IMG/VR virus record: IMGVR_UViG_3300038954_000404
Coordinates: 1-37,381 of that record
Origin: a virus
DNA: 37,381 bases
Reading direction: 5' to 3' (one strand)
Shown piece after piece: positions 8,319 to 14,664 of the stretch. The notes under the pieces are model-generated. The model was given only the letters and a program-made list of their open reading frames with translations. It had not been told where the DNA came from and made no database searches. Made by a program: the position numbers and the translations under genes. Position 1 is the stretch's first letter. Each line of letters opens with the position of its first letter.

Positions 8319-8573
8319 TTAATGACTTCTACGCCACTTAAGCTTACTTATAGCTGTATCAATTCCAGGATATTTTTTGTACTTTTGTCTCTTCAATTTG
8401 TCTAATACGCTGGCGATTTTGATTCTAGGAAATTGATTAATAATATAAGTCATTTTTAGACTATCGTCCTCTTTAATAGCATCTACTAATTTGTCAAATT
8501 TCTTCTTGGGTTCTTCTGAAGGTATTTCTATTTCGTTACCCATTTTAGTATCTAATACTTCTTCTAATTTCAT
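8319..8573 (-). CDS. Small basic protein, unknown
   Basis: 84 residues. An acidic N-terminus (EIPSEEP) leads to a Lys-rich helical C-terminus ending in KLKWRRSH. No family recognised. TAGGAAG lies before ATG 8573. It falls between the gp14-like gene and a second small gene, in the same direction. Confidence 0.7.
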   Translation of the reverse strand: MKLEEVLDTKMGNEIEIPSEEPKKKFDKLVDAIKEDDSLKMTYIINQFPRIKIASVLDKLKRQKYKKYPGIDTAISKLKWRRSH

Positions 8574-8637
8574 GTTATCTTCCTACTTTCTGCAGTTTTA
8601 CAGTCATAGTTTCTAAGTCTATAATAATTCTAAAGAT

Positions 8638-8907
8638 TTATGTCATGAAACCACTAATGTTTGGATCGTTACCAGTCGCGACTAGTTTTTGAAACTTTAT
8701 AATGAAATTATTTTCTTCAACGTTAAGTATTAACATTTTAGTTTCATTATATACATATTCTGGCAGTATATCTTTTACGATCTTATTCAAGTCACCCTTT
8801 TCTAATTTTACAGCAGCGTTGTCCAAGCTTTTGTCAGAGAATACAGCTTTTATGGTTAAATTATCTATCAATCCTCTTTTGAATATTTCTAAATAACTTT
8901 TTTTCAT
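8638..8907 (-). CDS. Small protein downstream of the GC-rich repeat, unknown
   Basis: 89 residues with alternating helices and strands (IKAVFSDKSLDNAAVKLEKGDL, then KMLILNVEENNFIIKFQKL). Not recognised. The start at 8907 is supported by GGAGAGG about 8 bases upstream. Immediately before that Shine-Dalgarno is the three-copy GC-rich repeat, which on the coding strand is a series of G-tracts, so translation or transcription of this gene may be controlled by that element. Confidence 0.7.
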   Translation of the reverse strand: MKKSYLEIFKRGLIDNLTIKAVFSDKSLDNAAVKLEKGDLNKIVKDILPEYVYNETKMLILNVEENNFIIKFQKLVATGNDPNISGFMT

Positions 8908-8923
8908 TTATAACCTCTCCAGG

Positions 8924-8985
8924 GCCCGCAAATTTCCCGCCCGGAGCCCGCAAATTTCCCGCCCGGAGCCCGCAAATTTCCCGCC
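8924..8985 (-). repeat. Three-copy 22-bp GC-rich tandem repeat with G-tracts
   Basis: Unit starts are at 8924, 8946 and 8968, period exactly 22, with the last copy partial. On the + strand the unit is CCCGC, AAATTT, CCCGC, then CCGGAG. The copies are essentially identical. On the minus (transcribed) strand this gives at least eight G-tracts of three, spaced by C, CTCC or AAATTTGC, suited to a G-quadruplex. The surroundings are about 70% A+T, so the base composition is foreign. It lies in a 116-base gap upstream of the 8638-8907 gene and downstream of the 9024-9281 gene. Confidence 0.9.
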
Positions 8986-9023
8986 TATAATTAAACATAA
9001 ATAACTAAACATAAACAATATTA

Positions 9024-9281
9024 TTAATCTCCAAATGTTCCTTTTATACAATCTTTGTCTAGTGTACTTCTATATTCGATTGGTTTTAAGTCTTTATATA
9101 GCCAATTAGCTTCTACTCGCAATTCTTCAGTCTTACCTTTTGAGTTAATTATAGCCACTTTGTGATATGCTGGGCTAGTCTCTATTATCTCTAAAGGCAT
9201 TATATGAGTTGACCCCTTAAATTCGTATGAGAATTTATGAGTAAACCATTGCCCTAGTTTCTTAGACTTTACTTTTCTCAT
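9024..9281 (-). CDS. Small protein of a putative paralogous family, unknown
   Basis: 85 residues, beta-rich. The N-terminus has KKLGQWFTHKFSYEF followed by HIMPLEII, the same 'x-L-x-G-x-aromatic-aromatic ... I-x-P-L' layout seen in its upstream neighbours. The C-terminus IEYRSTLDKDCIKGTF resembles the 'IKRSTLAIEKPKETF' end of the 9619-9864 protein. Function unknown. Its start overlaps the upstream stop by 4 bases, so it belongs to the five-gene set 9024-10443. Confidence 0.7.
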   Translation of the reverse strand: MRKVKSKKLGQWFTHKFSYEFKGSTHIMPLEIIETSPAYHKVAIINSKGKTEELRVEANWLYKDLKPIEYRSTLDKDCIKGTFGD

Positions 9282-9619
9282 TTCCAGTTCCTGTGTTTAT
9301 CGAAAATCGGAATAAACACTAATGCCCAATTGTCTTCTATTTTAACACTATCTAATATAGTATCAGTATCTCTCAATTTTGAAATTCCAGTACTTGGCTT
9401 AAGATGTTGCCCACGAACATGCTTTTTATTAACTAGATCAACTAAGACATCTATTTTATAATCTTCTAAATATTTTAACTTAGCATGTATATTTTCACCT
9501 TCAATTCTAGAGGTTCTGTCTATTAACTCTAATGGCTTGAATATCATATATCTCCATGGTGGGGCATAAATATAAAATTCTCCTATTTCTAGCTGATTCT
9601 TTTCATATATAGATGCCAC
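9278..9619 (-). CDS. Small protein of a putative paralogous family, GTG start, unknown
   Basis: About 113 residues from GTG 9619, which I prefer because GGAGGAAATA immediately precedes it and because it forms a TAGTG junction with the stop of the gene before. The N-terminal layout is NQLEIGEFYIYAPPWRYMIF then KPLELI, similar to its neighbours. The rest alternates strands and charged loops and ends DNWALVFIPIFDKHRNWK. No function recognised. Confidence 0.68.
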   Translation of the reverse strand: MASIYEKNQLEIGEFYIYAPPWRYMIFKPLELIDRTSRIEGENIHAKLKYLEDYKIDVLVDLVNKKHVRGQHLKPSTGISKLRDTDTILDSVKIEDNWALVFIPIFDKHRNWK

Positions 9620-9864
9620 TATTTCCTCCAAAATATCAAATCAAATGTTTCTTTGGGCTTTTCTATCGCTAAAGTACTTCTTTTGATATAATCTTTATTA
9701 TAAATTTCCATTTCAAATGGCACTTCACTAACCCATTTATTAGCTATGATATCTACTTTATAGTTACCTAATTCAGACTGACTTTTGACTATAAATAAGT
9801 CAGCTGTTCTACTTTTAGATAAACTTTCAGCCATTTGTATGTATAATCTGTTTTTCTCTAGCAT
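9619..9864 (-). CDS. Small protein of a putative paralogous family, unknown
   Basis: 81 residues: LEKNRLYIQMAES, then a strand (ADLFIVKSQ), then a KVDIIANKWV strand, ending in IKRSTLAIEKPKETFDLIFW. The end resembles that of the 9024-9281 protein. Function unknown. Start 9864 follows the stop of the preceding gene by two bases. Confidence 0.68.
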   Translation of the reverse strand: MLEKNRLYIQMAESLSKSRTADLFIVKSQSELGNYKVDIIANKWVSEVPFEMEIYNKDYIKRSTLAIEKPKETFDLIFWRK

Positions 9865-9866
9865 TA

Positions 9867-10139
9867 TTAACTAAATATCCACTTTATTACAGTCTCATGT
9901 TTGTAATCATCTTTAGTTTGGAATAAGCTCTTCCCTACAAAAGAACTCCAGTTCTTCGATTCTCCAACATCTGGGCCACTTATTTCATTCACGACAACTA
10001 CTAAAAAATTACTTTTGCCTAAACTTTTCAAAGGTATAAAATAACTGTTGTGCCAATGTTGAGGGTTTCTACGATATTGGTCTTTATATGGTTTATAAAT
10101 TTTACCTACTTCAAAGTTTTTTCTACGTACGACTTTCAT
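9867..10139 (-). CDS. Small protein of a putative paralogous family, unknown
   Basis: 90 residues: KNFEVGKIYKPYKDQ, then SYFIPLKSLGKSNFLVVVVNE, which matches the 'aromatic pair ... IPL' layout of the neighbouring proteins. Basic, probably a small beta barrel. No function recognised. Its ATG lies within the last 17 bases of the upstream gene. Confidence 0.68.
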   Translation of the reverse strand: MKVVRRKNFEVGKIYKPYKDQYRRNPQHWHNSYFIPLKSLGKSNFLVVVVNEISGPDVGESKNWSSFVGKSLFQTKDDYKHETVIKWIFS

Positions 10140-10443
10140 ATTCTTTAAATGTACCCCTTATAAGCTCAGTCATATCTTCAATTGGTATATTTTCTAACTT
10201 ACCCCTAGCTTCTTCTGAAAATCGAAAATAGTAATTTCTGGGTAAATTAAAAACTTCATCATCTTCTGATCCTTGCCTGAAATCTATTGCATCGACTACA
10301 TTAGTTGAAAACCTACCATTACTAACCTGGAAGACTTCCATATCATCTGCACCTGTCTTATCTATCACAAAATAAATGACGTCATCTTCTTTCAAATTTA
10401 TCACATATAGTTCGTTTTCTTTTATATCTTCAAATCTCATCAT
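10123..10443 (-). CDS. Small acidic protein of a putative paralogous family, unknown
   Basis: 106 residues: FEDIKENELYVINLKEDDVIYFVIDKT is the family-like N-terminus, followed by an acidic middle and a helical C-terminus (EDMTELIRGTFKEYESR). AGGA precedes two adjacent ATGs (10443 and 10440); either could start it. First gene after gp13 in the direction of transcription. Confidence 0.7.
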   Translation of the reverse strand: MMRFEDIKENELYVINLKEDDVIYFVIDKTGADDMEVFQVSNGRFSTNVVDAIDFRQGSEDDEVFNLPRNYYFRFSEEARGKLENIPIEDMTELIRGTFKEYESRT

Positions 10444-10488
10444 AATATTCCTGTGTCTTGAAAACTTCTTGAAGCAGAAACTGCAAGA

Positions 10489-11193
10489 TTAACCGAAAAT
10501 CATTTCGAGCGGGTCTTGTTTCTGGAAGTTCTCGTCTTTTAATGCTTCAATTTCTGCTTGTGCTTCAGTTTTTAACGTGTCACCATTAAGACTTACTTCG
10601 CCAGAACCTGCTTGAAAAGAACTGAATTTAGATCTAATTTCACCTTCTACTTGTTTAGTCAAAGCTAGTGTATATAATCTAATCCATCTTATATTTTCTA
10701 TTACTGATTCATCAGGTATTGTGTCATGTTCTATCCCTATGTTAAATCCTACACTAGGAGTTGGGTCTAGTAATAACTTATTACCTTCGATGATTTGATA
10801 ATGCGGTTGGTTACCAAGCACTCTGACATATTCTTCATAAGATGCTAATGTCATCCAATAATCAACAATAAAGTTAGAGGCTCCACCAGCATTCTGTAAA
10901 TAATATAATATATAAGTGTCTTGCATTACACCAGTTAATGACAATAGAGGGTCACTTGGTTTGAATACTACTCTTCTTATAAACTTTGGTACTATGTGAG
11001 GTGGAATATCATACTTATTGACACCTGCTGTTCCCGATAAGTAGTCCCATTTTGTATTAAGAGATCTATATTCGAAATATCTGTTTATAGCTTCCCATAT
11101 GTTATCTTCAATCTGTTCTGATGTAGTATACACCTTAACTACAGGATACCCTAACCTTCTCATAACGAAGTTTTTAATGCCTTCATAAGCCAT
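10489..11193 (-). CDS. 13: Neck / head completion protein gp13
   Basis: 234 residues; T4 gp13 is 309. The protein opens AYEGIKNFVMRRLGYPVVKVYTTSEQIEDNIWEAINRYFEY, then NKYDIPPHIVPKFIRRVVF and YWMTLASYEEYVRVLG, and a later PTPSVGFNIGIEHDT. This is the pattern of connector adaptors of the T4 gp13 type: an N-terminal helix bundle that sits on the portal, then strands. It should cap the filled head and bind gp14 for tail docking. A strong GTAGGAGG lies before ATG 11193, behind a late-promoter-like motif. Confidence 0.8.
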   Translation of the reverse strand: MAYEGIKNFVMRRLGYPVVKVYTTSEQIEDNIWEAINRYFEYRSLNTKWDYLSGTAGVNKYDIPPHIVPKFIRRVVFKPSDPLLSLTGVMQDTYILYYLQNAGGASNFIVDYWMTLASYEEYVRVLGNQPHYQIIEGNKLLLDPTPSVGFNIGIEHDTIPDESVIENIRWIRLYTLALTKQVEGEIRSKFSSFQAGSGEVSLNGDTLKTEAQAEIEALKDENFQKQDPLEMIFG

Positions 11194-11212
11194 GAATTTT
11201 TCCTCCTACTTT

Positions 11213-11220
11213 TATTTATC
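11213..11220 (-). promoter_or_regulatory. Late-promoter-like motif (GATAAATA) before gp13
   Basis: The minus strand reads GATAAATA, one mismatch from T4 late consensus TATAAATA, ending 19 bases before ATG 11193. Similar placement to the perfect copy before gp19. In the gap between the divergent gp13 and the + strand cassette, where a minus-strand promoter is required. Confidence 0.45.
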
Positions 11221-11256
11221 TTTCTCAGAAGTTTTATCTTTTTCGCATAAGTTAAT

Positions 11257-11283
11257 TATAAATCATGACCACAATCATGGTCA
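11257..11283 (+). promoter_or_regulatory. TATAAATC motif and TGACCA/TGGTCA inverted repeat before the + strand cassette
   Basis: TATAAATC at 11257-11264 is one mismatch from the T4 late -10 element. Right after it are TGACCA (11266-11271) and TGGTCA (11278-11283), six-base inverted arms with a six-base spacer, then GGGA and ATG 11293. The inverted repeat could be an operator or a leader hairpin next to the ribosome site. Both calls are from position and pattern only. Confidence 0.4.
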
Positions 11284-11292
11284 GGGAATAAT

Positions 11293-11505
11293 ATGGTTAC
11301 TGAAAAATATAAATGTATTAGATGTGATAAAGATTCAGTTGGATTTATACATGAGATAGATCCTATATTTTATGGTATATGTGATGCTTGTCTGACTAAA
11401 GAGGAAAAAGAACAGGCAAAAAGCATATGGAAACAAAATCTTTATAAAAGATATGATATAGAGGTAAATGATGAGCGAGAAAGTAAAGCCGGGGATCAAG
11501 ATTGA
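11293..11505 (+). CDS. Small zinc-finger protein, + strand cassette
   Basis: 70 residues. CIRC near residue 8 and CDAC near residue 32 form a CxxC ... CxxC zinc-binding knuckle. The C-terminal half is charged and helical. GGGA precedes the ATG by about five bases. First of four + strand genes set against the direction of the rest of the window. A DNA- or protein-binding regulatory role is possible, but no family is recognised. Confidence 0.7.
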   Translation: MVTEKYKCIRCDKDSVGFIHEIDPIFYGICDACLTKEEKEQAKSIWKQNLYKRYDIEVNDERESKAGDQD

Positions 11506-11773
11506 TAAAGAAACTTGGGAGAAATTTAAAGAGAGATATAAGCATCCCTCTCACGAAGTAGAAAAGTTAATGCGTTTAGCTTTAGGAGCTAATGAAATAA
11601 GTGATTTTTCTAACATAAATAGCGAAAGTCTTGCCTCAATAAATATTGATTCACCAGAAAATTGGCAAATAAGTTATGATTCTAGCTCTTTAACAATATC
11701 AAATGCTAATCTTACTTGTAGCACTTACAGCAAAGGTACTACAAGTGATTGGAAAAACATCATAATTAAATAA
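11468..11773 (+). CDS. Small protein with ribbon/helix-like N-terminus, unknown
   Basis: 101 residues from ATG 11468, or 100 from the adjacent ATG 11471, which has better spacing to GAGG. The N-terminal part (PGIKIDKETWEKFKERYK ... EVEKLMRLALG) looks like a strand followed by helices, as in small DNA-binding or antitoxin-type proteins. The C-terminal half is Ser/Asn-rich, predicted beta (NLTCSTYSKGTTSDWKNIIIK). It overlaps the preceding gene by 38 bases in another frame. Confidence 0.65.
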   Translation: MMSEKVKPGIKIDKETWEKFKERYKHPSHEVEKLMRLALGANEISDFSNINSESLASINIDSPENWQISYDSSSLTISNANLTCSTYSKGTTSDWKNIIIK

Positions 11774-11787
11774 GGAGGATGATATGA

Positions 11788-12276
11788 ATGAAAAAAGACA
11801 TTCTAAACATATCTGATAGCAGCACCATTAATATTAGCTCTGATGATACAAATCGTTTTACTATAGATTCTAATACTTTTTATATAGACGATAATTCGTC
11901 AGGTCTTTCAACAGGCTGGTATTGGAGTCAACCTAAATATGAATATCCTTATGAAGACCCTTATAAAGATATCGGTCTCGGTAGTAAAGCTGACCAGATA
12001 TTAGCTGAGCTAGCAAAACAAAGTGGTATAAGAAAACTCGAAAAGGAGGAAAATTTAATGAAAGTATTCGAAATTACTGTAGTAGACAAAAAAGAGTGTG
12101 AAATCTTAAGTCAGCATAAAGTAATTGCAAAAGACAGTGAAACTGCAATGCTAGACTTAGACCTCACACCCGAAGTCAAGAAAAAAGTAAAAAAAGGTCA
12201 AGTTGAATTTATCTTTAATGAACTTGGTTCTTTCGAAAGAATAAAAGATAAGAAAACTTACGAAGACGAAGATTAA
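11788..12276 (+). CDS. Two-part protein with an in-frame internal start
   Basis: 162 residues. Residues 1-90 are Ser/Asn/Asp-rich then aromatic (STGWYWSQPKYEYPYEDPY). Residues 91-162 form a compact conserved-looking domain beginning MKVFEITVVDKKECEIL, of a kind common as a free-standing small protein in phages of Gram-positive and other bacteria. AAGGAGGATGAT lies before the start; an out-of-frame ATG sits 4 bases earlier. A second strong Shine-Dalgarno before Met 91 implies that the C-terminal domain is also made alone. Function unknown. Confidence 0.7.
   Translation: MKKDILNISDSSTINISSDDTNRFTIDSNTFYIDDNSSGLSTGWYWSQPKYEYPYEDPYKDIGLGSKADQILAELAKQSGIRKLEKEENLMKVFEITVVDKKECEILSQHKVIAKDSETAMLDLDLTPEVKKKVKKGQVEFIFNELGSFERIKDKKTYEDED
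12058..12276 (+). CDS. Nested gene: C-terminal domain translated from an internal start
   Basis: ATG 12058 is in frame with the 11788-12276 gene. AAAAGGAGGAAAATTTA lies directly before it, as good as any ribosome site in the window, although inside a coding region. The product would be 72 residues (KVFEITVVDKKECEIL ... QVEFIFNELGSFERI), matching the size of free-standing versions of this small phage protein. Either the upstream half is a fused extension and both forms are made, or the long frame is fortuitous. Confidence 0.6.
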   Translation: MKVFEITVVDKKECEILSQHKVIAKDSETAMLDLDLTPEVKKKVKKGQVEFIFNELGSFERIKDKKTYEDED

Positions 12277-12305
12277 ACGCATATTTAGCGTAGATAAGAA
12301 CTTTT

Positions 12306-12330
12306 AAGCCCTTCATTGAAGGGCTTTTTT
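12306..12330 (+). terminator. Intrinsic terminator closing the first three + strand genes
   Basis: AAGCCCTTCA and TGAAGGGCTT form perfectly complementary arms (12306-12315 and 12317-12326), realistically a 7-8 bp stem with a small loop, followed by a run of T to 12330. The next gene begins 16 bases later, so it must be read by escape or by its own start. Confidence 0.85.
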
Positions 12331-12346
12331 AACGGGAGGAAACTAT

Positions 12347-12529
12347 ATGGCTGAAGTTAAAAAAAGCAAAAATGCTAGAACTGGTACTTCTGCTCAAACA
12401 TTCACTTGCCATTGTGGTGGCCAAATAAAAATGGTTACTGTAATGCGTAAAAGTAAATTAAAAAATGTAGCAAGATGTATGTCTTGTAAAAAAGAAGCTA
12501 GAAAGCCTCGAGAACTCCAATCCCTATAA
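12347..12529 (+). CDS. Small zinc-binding protein, + strand
   Basis: 60 residues, basic. CHCGG near residue 21 and CMSC near residue 45 make a CxC ... CxxC zinc-ribbon-like pair. GGGAGGAAACTAT is a strong ribosome site before ATG 12347. Its last 32 bases overlap the convergent minus-strand gene at 12498. No function recognised. Confidence 0.75.
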   Translation: MAEVKKSKNARTGTSAQTFTCHCGGQIKMVTVMRKSKLKNVARCMSCKKEARKPRELQSL

Positions 12530-12791
12530 GAGCAGCTTTCAAATAATCACGACGTTTAGTGGTTAATTCAAAATAACTTAAATCTACAATTTGCGGCAAT
12601 TTTTCTGTCCGAATGTTGAACGTAAAAATATTGTTGGTGTGTGTAGAATGAGCTTGTATGACATATTCACTCATAGAGTTAGTTTCACTTATATGCAAAT
12701 AATCTACGTATATTAAACCTTCTTTACAATATAAATTGGGGGCTTCTTTCTCGACTGAAGGTTTGTATAAGCCACAAATAACGTTTTGCAT
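12498..12791 (-). CDS. Unknown protein, end of the Cys-rich small-gene cluster
   Basis: About 97 residues from ATG 12791, chosen because it sits one base after the stop of the preceding gene; the longer frame to 12812 would need TTG. Beta strands (GLIYVDYLHISE ... IFTFNIRTEKLP) followed by a helical C-terminus. Converges on and overlaps the + strand gene ending at 12529. Not recognised. Confidence 0.65.
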   Translation of the reverse strand: MQNVICGLYKPSVEKEAPNLYCKEGLIYVDYLHISETNSMSEYVIQAHSTHTNNIFTFNIRTEKLPQIVDLSYFELTTKRRDYLKAALIGIGVLEAF

Positions 12792-12792
12792 A

Positions 12793-13290
12793 TTAAAGTT
12801 CAATCTCTTCAATGGTATTGTTAACTATTTCCTCTACTTCTTCTCTTTTTAGGCGGACTTTCTTTCCAGGATTTCCTTGTTGTTTCAGTTTCTCTTTAAG
12901 CTGATATCTCATAAATACCTTAACGGTCAATTCTCGCTTTCTCTCTTTTGTCATTTCTTTGTAATCTTCATCAAGTACTTTTTTCATATACCGTCTCATT
13001 TTTCGGACGTCTCTTTTAATTCTCTTCTTTAAACCTTCAGCGACGTCAATATCACATTCACCTTTAAAATGATTTACGCACTCACTGCCGACTTTTATTT
13101 GCTCTTGGGTATTAGTGTTTAGAATTGTAAATGAATAAAGACATGGTTCGTGACCACAAAGTTCACATTTAAAAGTAGCAGGAATATAAGACATACCTAC
13201 AATTTTAAATTTGTCTTGAGTACTAGAACTAATATTTGCTAGACTGATTTGTATTTTATCCTCGTAAGCTTTAGAAATATAATTTTTCAT
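12793..13290 (-). CDS. Zinc-finger protein with 'VGSEC' motif, unknown
   Basis: About 165 residues from ATG 13290, chosen because AGGGGGAAAT precedes it. The first half has FKCELCGHEPCLYSF and then IKVGSECVNHF, a Cys cluster common in small phage and plasmid proteins whose role is unknown. The second half is a basic helical region (KKRIKRDVRKMRRYMKKVL) that could bind nucleic acid. Co-directional with the small-gene cluster 12498-14900. Confidence 0.72.
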   Translation of the reverse strand: MKNYISKAYEDKIQISLANISSSTQDKFKIVGMSYIPATFKCELCGHEPCLYSFTILNTNTQEQIKVGSECVNHFKGECDIDVAEGLKKRIKRDVRKMRRYMKKVLDEDYKEMTKERKRELTVKVFMRYQLKEKLKQQGNPGKKVRLKREEVEEIVNNTIEEIEL

Positions 13291-13319
13291 ATTTCCCCCT
13301 TGCTTACGATTATAGAGCA

Positions 13320-13706
13320 TTATCGATAATTTTCGTCATATATATGTTCTCGGAATGCAGGAGGGATTATTTCATCTGGAAAATCAATCTTATACTCTTT
13401 TTCTAGTCTTTCTTTTATTGTATCCCAAAATTCTCGCTCTGTCTTGTAATTTGGGAAAATCATAATTCCAGATAAGACTTGCAAGACCATAGTTGCCAGT
13501 CCCTCTTCTTCATGACTGTTTACAGCTAGTTTTACATTATCTAAGTTGTCTATAGAATAACTAAACATGCCTGCATTTACACAACTACCCGCATTTGTAA
13601 AATACACTCCATGTTTGCCAAGCCAGCTATACATCTCATTTTCACTAGCCCAACCATTTTTAATACAAACTTTGTTCCACTTTTCAAGCTTTTCTTTATC
13701 AGTCAT
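13320..13706 (-). CDS. Unknown protein in small-gene cluster
   Basis: 128 residues: helical N-terminus (DKEKLEKWNKVCIKNGW), a central hydrophobic stretch VLQVLSGIMIF that is too short to be sure of a membrane segment, and a helical C-terminus. Not recognised. TATAAT occurs just before the ATG but with no fitting -35 and no leader. Confidence 0.65.
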   Translation of the reverse strand: MTDKEKLEKWNKVCIKNGWASENEMYSWLGKHGVYFTNAGSCVNAGMFSYSIDNLDNVKLAVNSHEEEGLATMVLQVLSGIMIFPNYKTEREFWDTIKERLEKEYKIDFPDEIIPPAFREHIYDENYR

Positions 13707-13724
13707 AATTTTATTATACAGTTT

Positions 13725-13958
13725 TTACGAAACTACGCTTTCTCTGTTTAATAAGTAACCTTTTAATTTAGCTTTTAGTTTAGAGCGCGCTAACACTTTA
13801 TTCATTTCTCGTTTTTCAAAATGTTCACATAATAAACATACCATGTTAAAAGTACATTCAAAACCTAAATCATCCATTGTAATAGTAACGTTTGTTTGTG
13901 TTAATGCTTCATTTTTTAATGGGCAATCTTTTATTTTGCAGTTCACTTTTTCTTCCAA
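13725..13958 (-). CDS. Small Cys-rich protein (zinc-binding), unknown
   Basis: 77 residues. CKIKDC near the start and CTFNMVCLLCEHF in the middle give five Cys in pairs, then a basic tail (RSKLKAKLKGYLLNR). Part of a run of four adjacent small Cys-rich genes. It overlaps the previous gene's end by 16 bases. Function unknown. Confidence 0.68.
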   Translation of the reverse strand: MEEKVNCKIKDCPLKNEALTQTNVTITMDDLGFECTFNMVCLLCEHFEKREMNKVLARSKLKAKLKGYLLNRESVVS

Positions 13959-14185
13959 TAAGGCTTATGATTTGTGTATTTTATTAGTGATATTAAATCA
14001 TCAAAATATTGTTTTGATGTCCTCTTGGCGTATAATGAACACGTGTCATATTTTGGCTCAGATATGTTATAACAGCACCATTCCTCTCTTTTATCAGAAT
14101 ATTTGTATTTACAGTTATCACATCTTTCTTCTTTTAGCAAGTTTTTATTAACGTGTCGTTTTAATTTATTAAGTTCGTTCTTCAT
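13943..14185 (-). CDS. Small Cys4-type zinc-binding protein, unknown
   Basis: About 80 residues from ATG 14185; the longer frame to 14227 needs GTG and has no ribosome site. After a basic helix (KNELNKLKRHVNK) comes CDNCKYKYSDKREEWCCYN ... TCSLY, a C-x2-C-x9-C-x10-C layout also present in the 14169-14351 product. Overlaps its upstream neighbour by 17 bases, so likely coupled. Function unknown. Confidence 0.68.
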   Translation of the reverse strand: MKNELNKLKRHVNKNLLKEERCDNCKYKYSDKREEWCCYNISEPKYDTCSLYAKRTSKQYFDDLISLIKYTNHKPYWKKK

Positions 14186-14351
14186 TTTTAATAAAAGTAC
14201 CAATATCAGCTGGTAAGAATTCGCCACAAGTGTTTTCTTTAGGTTTATAATCCGTTTTTGTGCACCATTTTCTGTTATTCACTTTATAGATGCAGTTTTC
14301 ACATGTATACCCTCTTAATACTCTTTTTAAATTGCTACGAATTATCATCAT
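14169..14351 (-). CDS. Small Cys4-type zinc-binding protein, unknown
   Basis: 60 residues. CENCIYKVNNRKWC ... NTCGEF closely follows the spacing of the neighbouring protein at 13943-14185, suggesting gene duplication. Basic N-terminus (RSNLKRVLRG). Overlaps its neighbours on both sides, 17 bases each. Function unknown. Confidence 0.7.
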   Translation of the reverse strand: MMIIRSNLKRVLRGYTCENCIYKVNNRKWCTKTDYKPKENTCGEFLPADIGTFIKNEERT

Positions 14352-14664
14352 CTATAGGCTTTTTAGTGAATGTAGGTTTTATGTAATAAATACCATCTGT
14401 TGATTTCTGCATAGGATATTCTTTGACTAACATAGATTTAGTTTCGAAATCTTTACAAATTTTAACTTTAACTTTCTTCTCACATTTTGCTTCATGCTCG
14501 CACTTTCCGCAATTCAGTCCAGACAGTAATAATTTAGTTAGATAATGATCGCCATCTCGATCATACTTTTCTTCTTTAGCTTCTGTTGGAGTGTTATTAA
14601 TAGTATCTGGATATGTTCGTCGCATTAGGGGAAAAAGAACATCAGCTGCGTCTTTCTTATTCAT
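14335..14664 (-). CDS. Cys-rich small protein, unknown
   Basis: About 109 residues from ATG 14664, which forms an ATGA overlap with the preceding stop; a GTG at 14682 is the alternative. The middle carries CGKCEHEAKCEKKVKVKICKDF, a shorter version of the Cys4 pattern in the two downstream genes. The C-terminus YYIKPTFTKKP is basic and ends with four acidic residues. Function unknown. Confidence 0.68.
   Translation of the reverse strand: MNKKDAADVLFPLMRRTYPDTINNTPTEAKEEKYDRDGDHYLTKLLLSGLNCGKCEHEAKCEKKVKVKICKDFETKSMLVKEYPMQKSTDGIYYIKPTFTKKPIDDDNS

Noticed and set aside
8924-8985. CRISPR-like array
   Set aside because: Copies are directly adjacent with no spacers; a plain tandem repeat.
13713-13718. 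TATAAT before the 13320-13706 gene as a sigma-70 promoter
   Set aside because: No fitting -35, and transcription would begin at the ATG itself.
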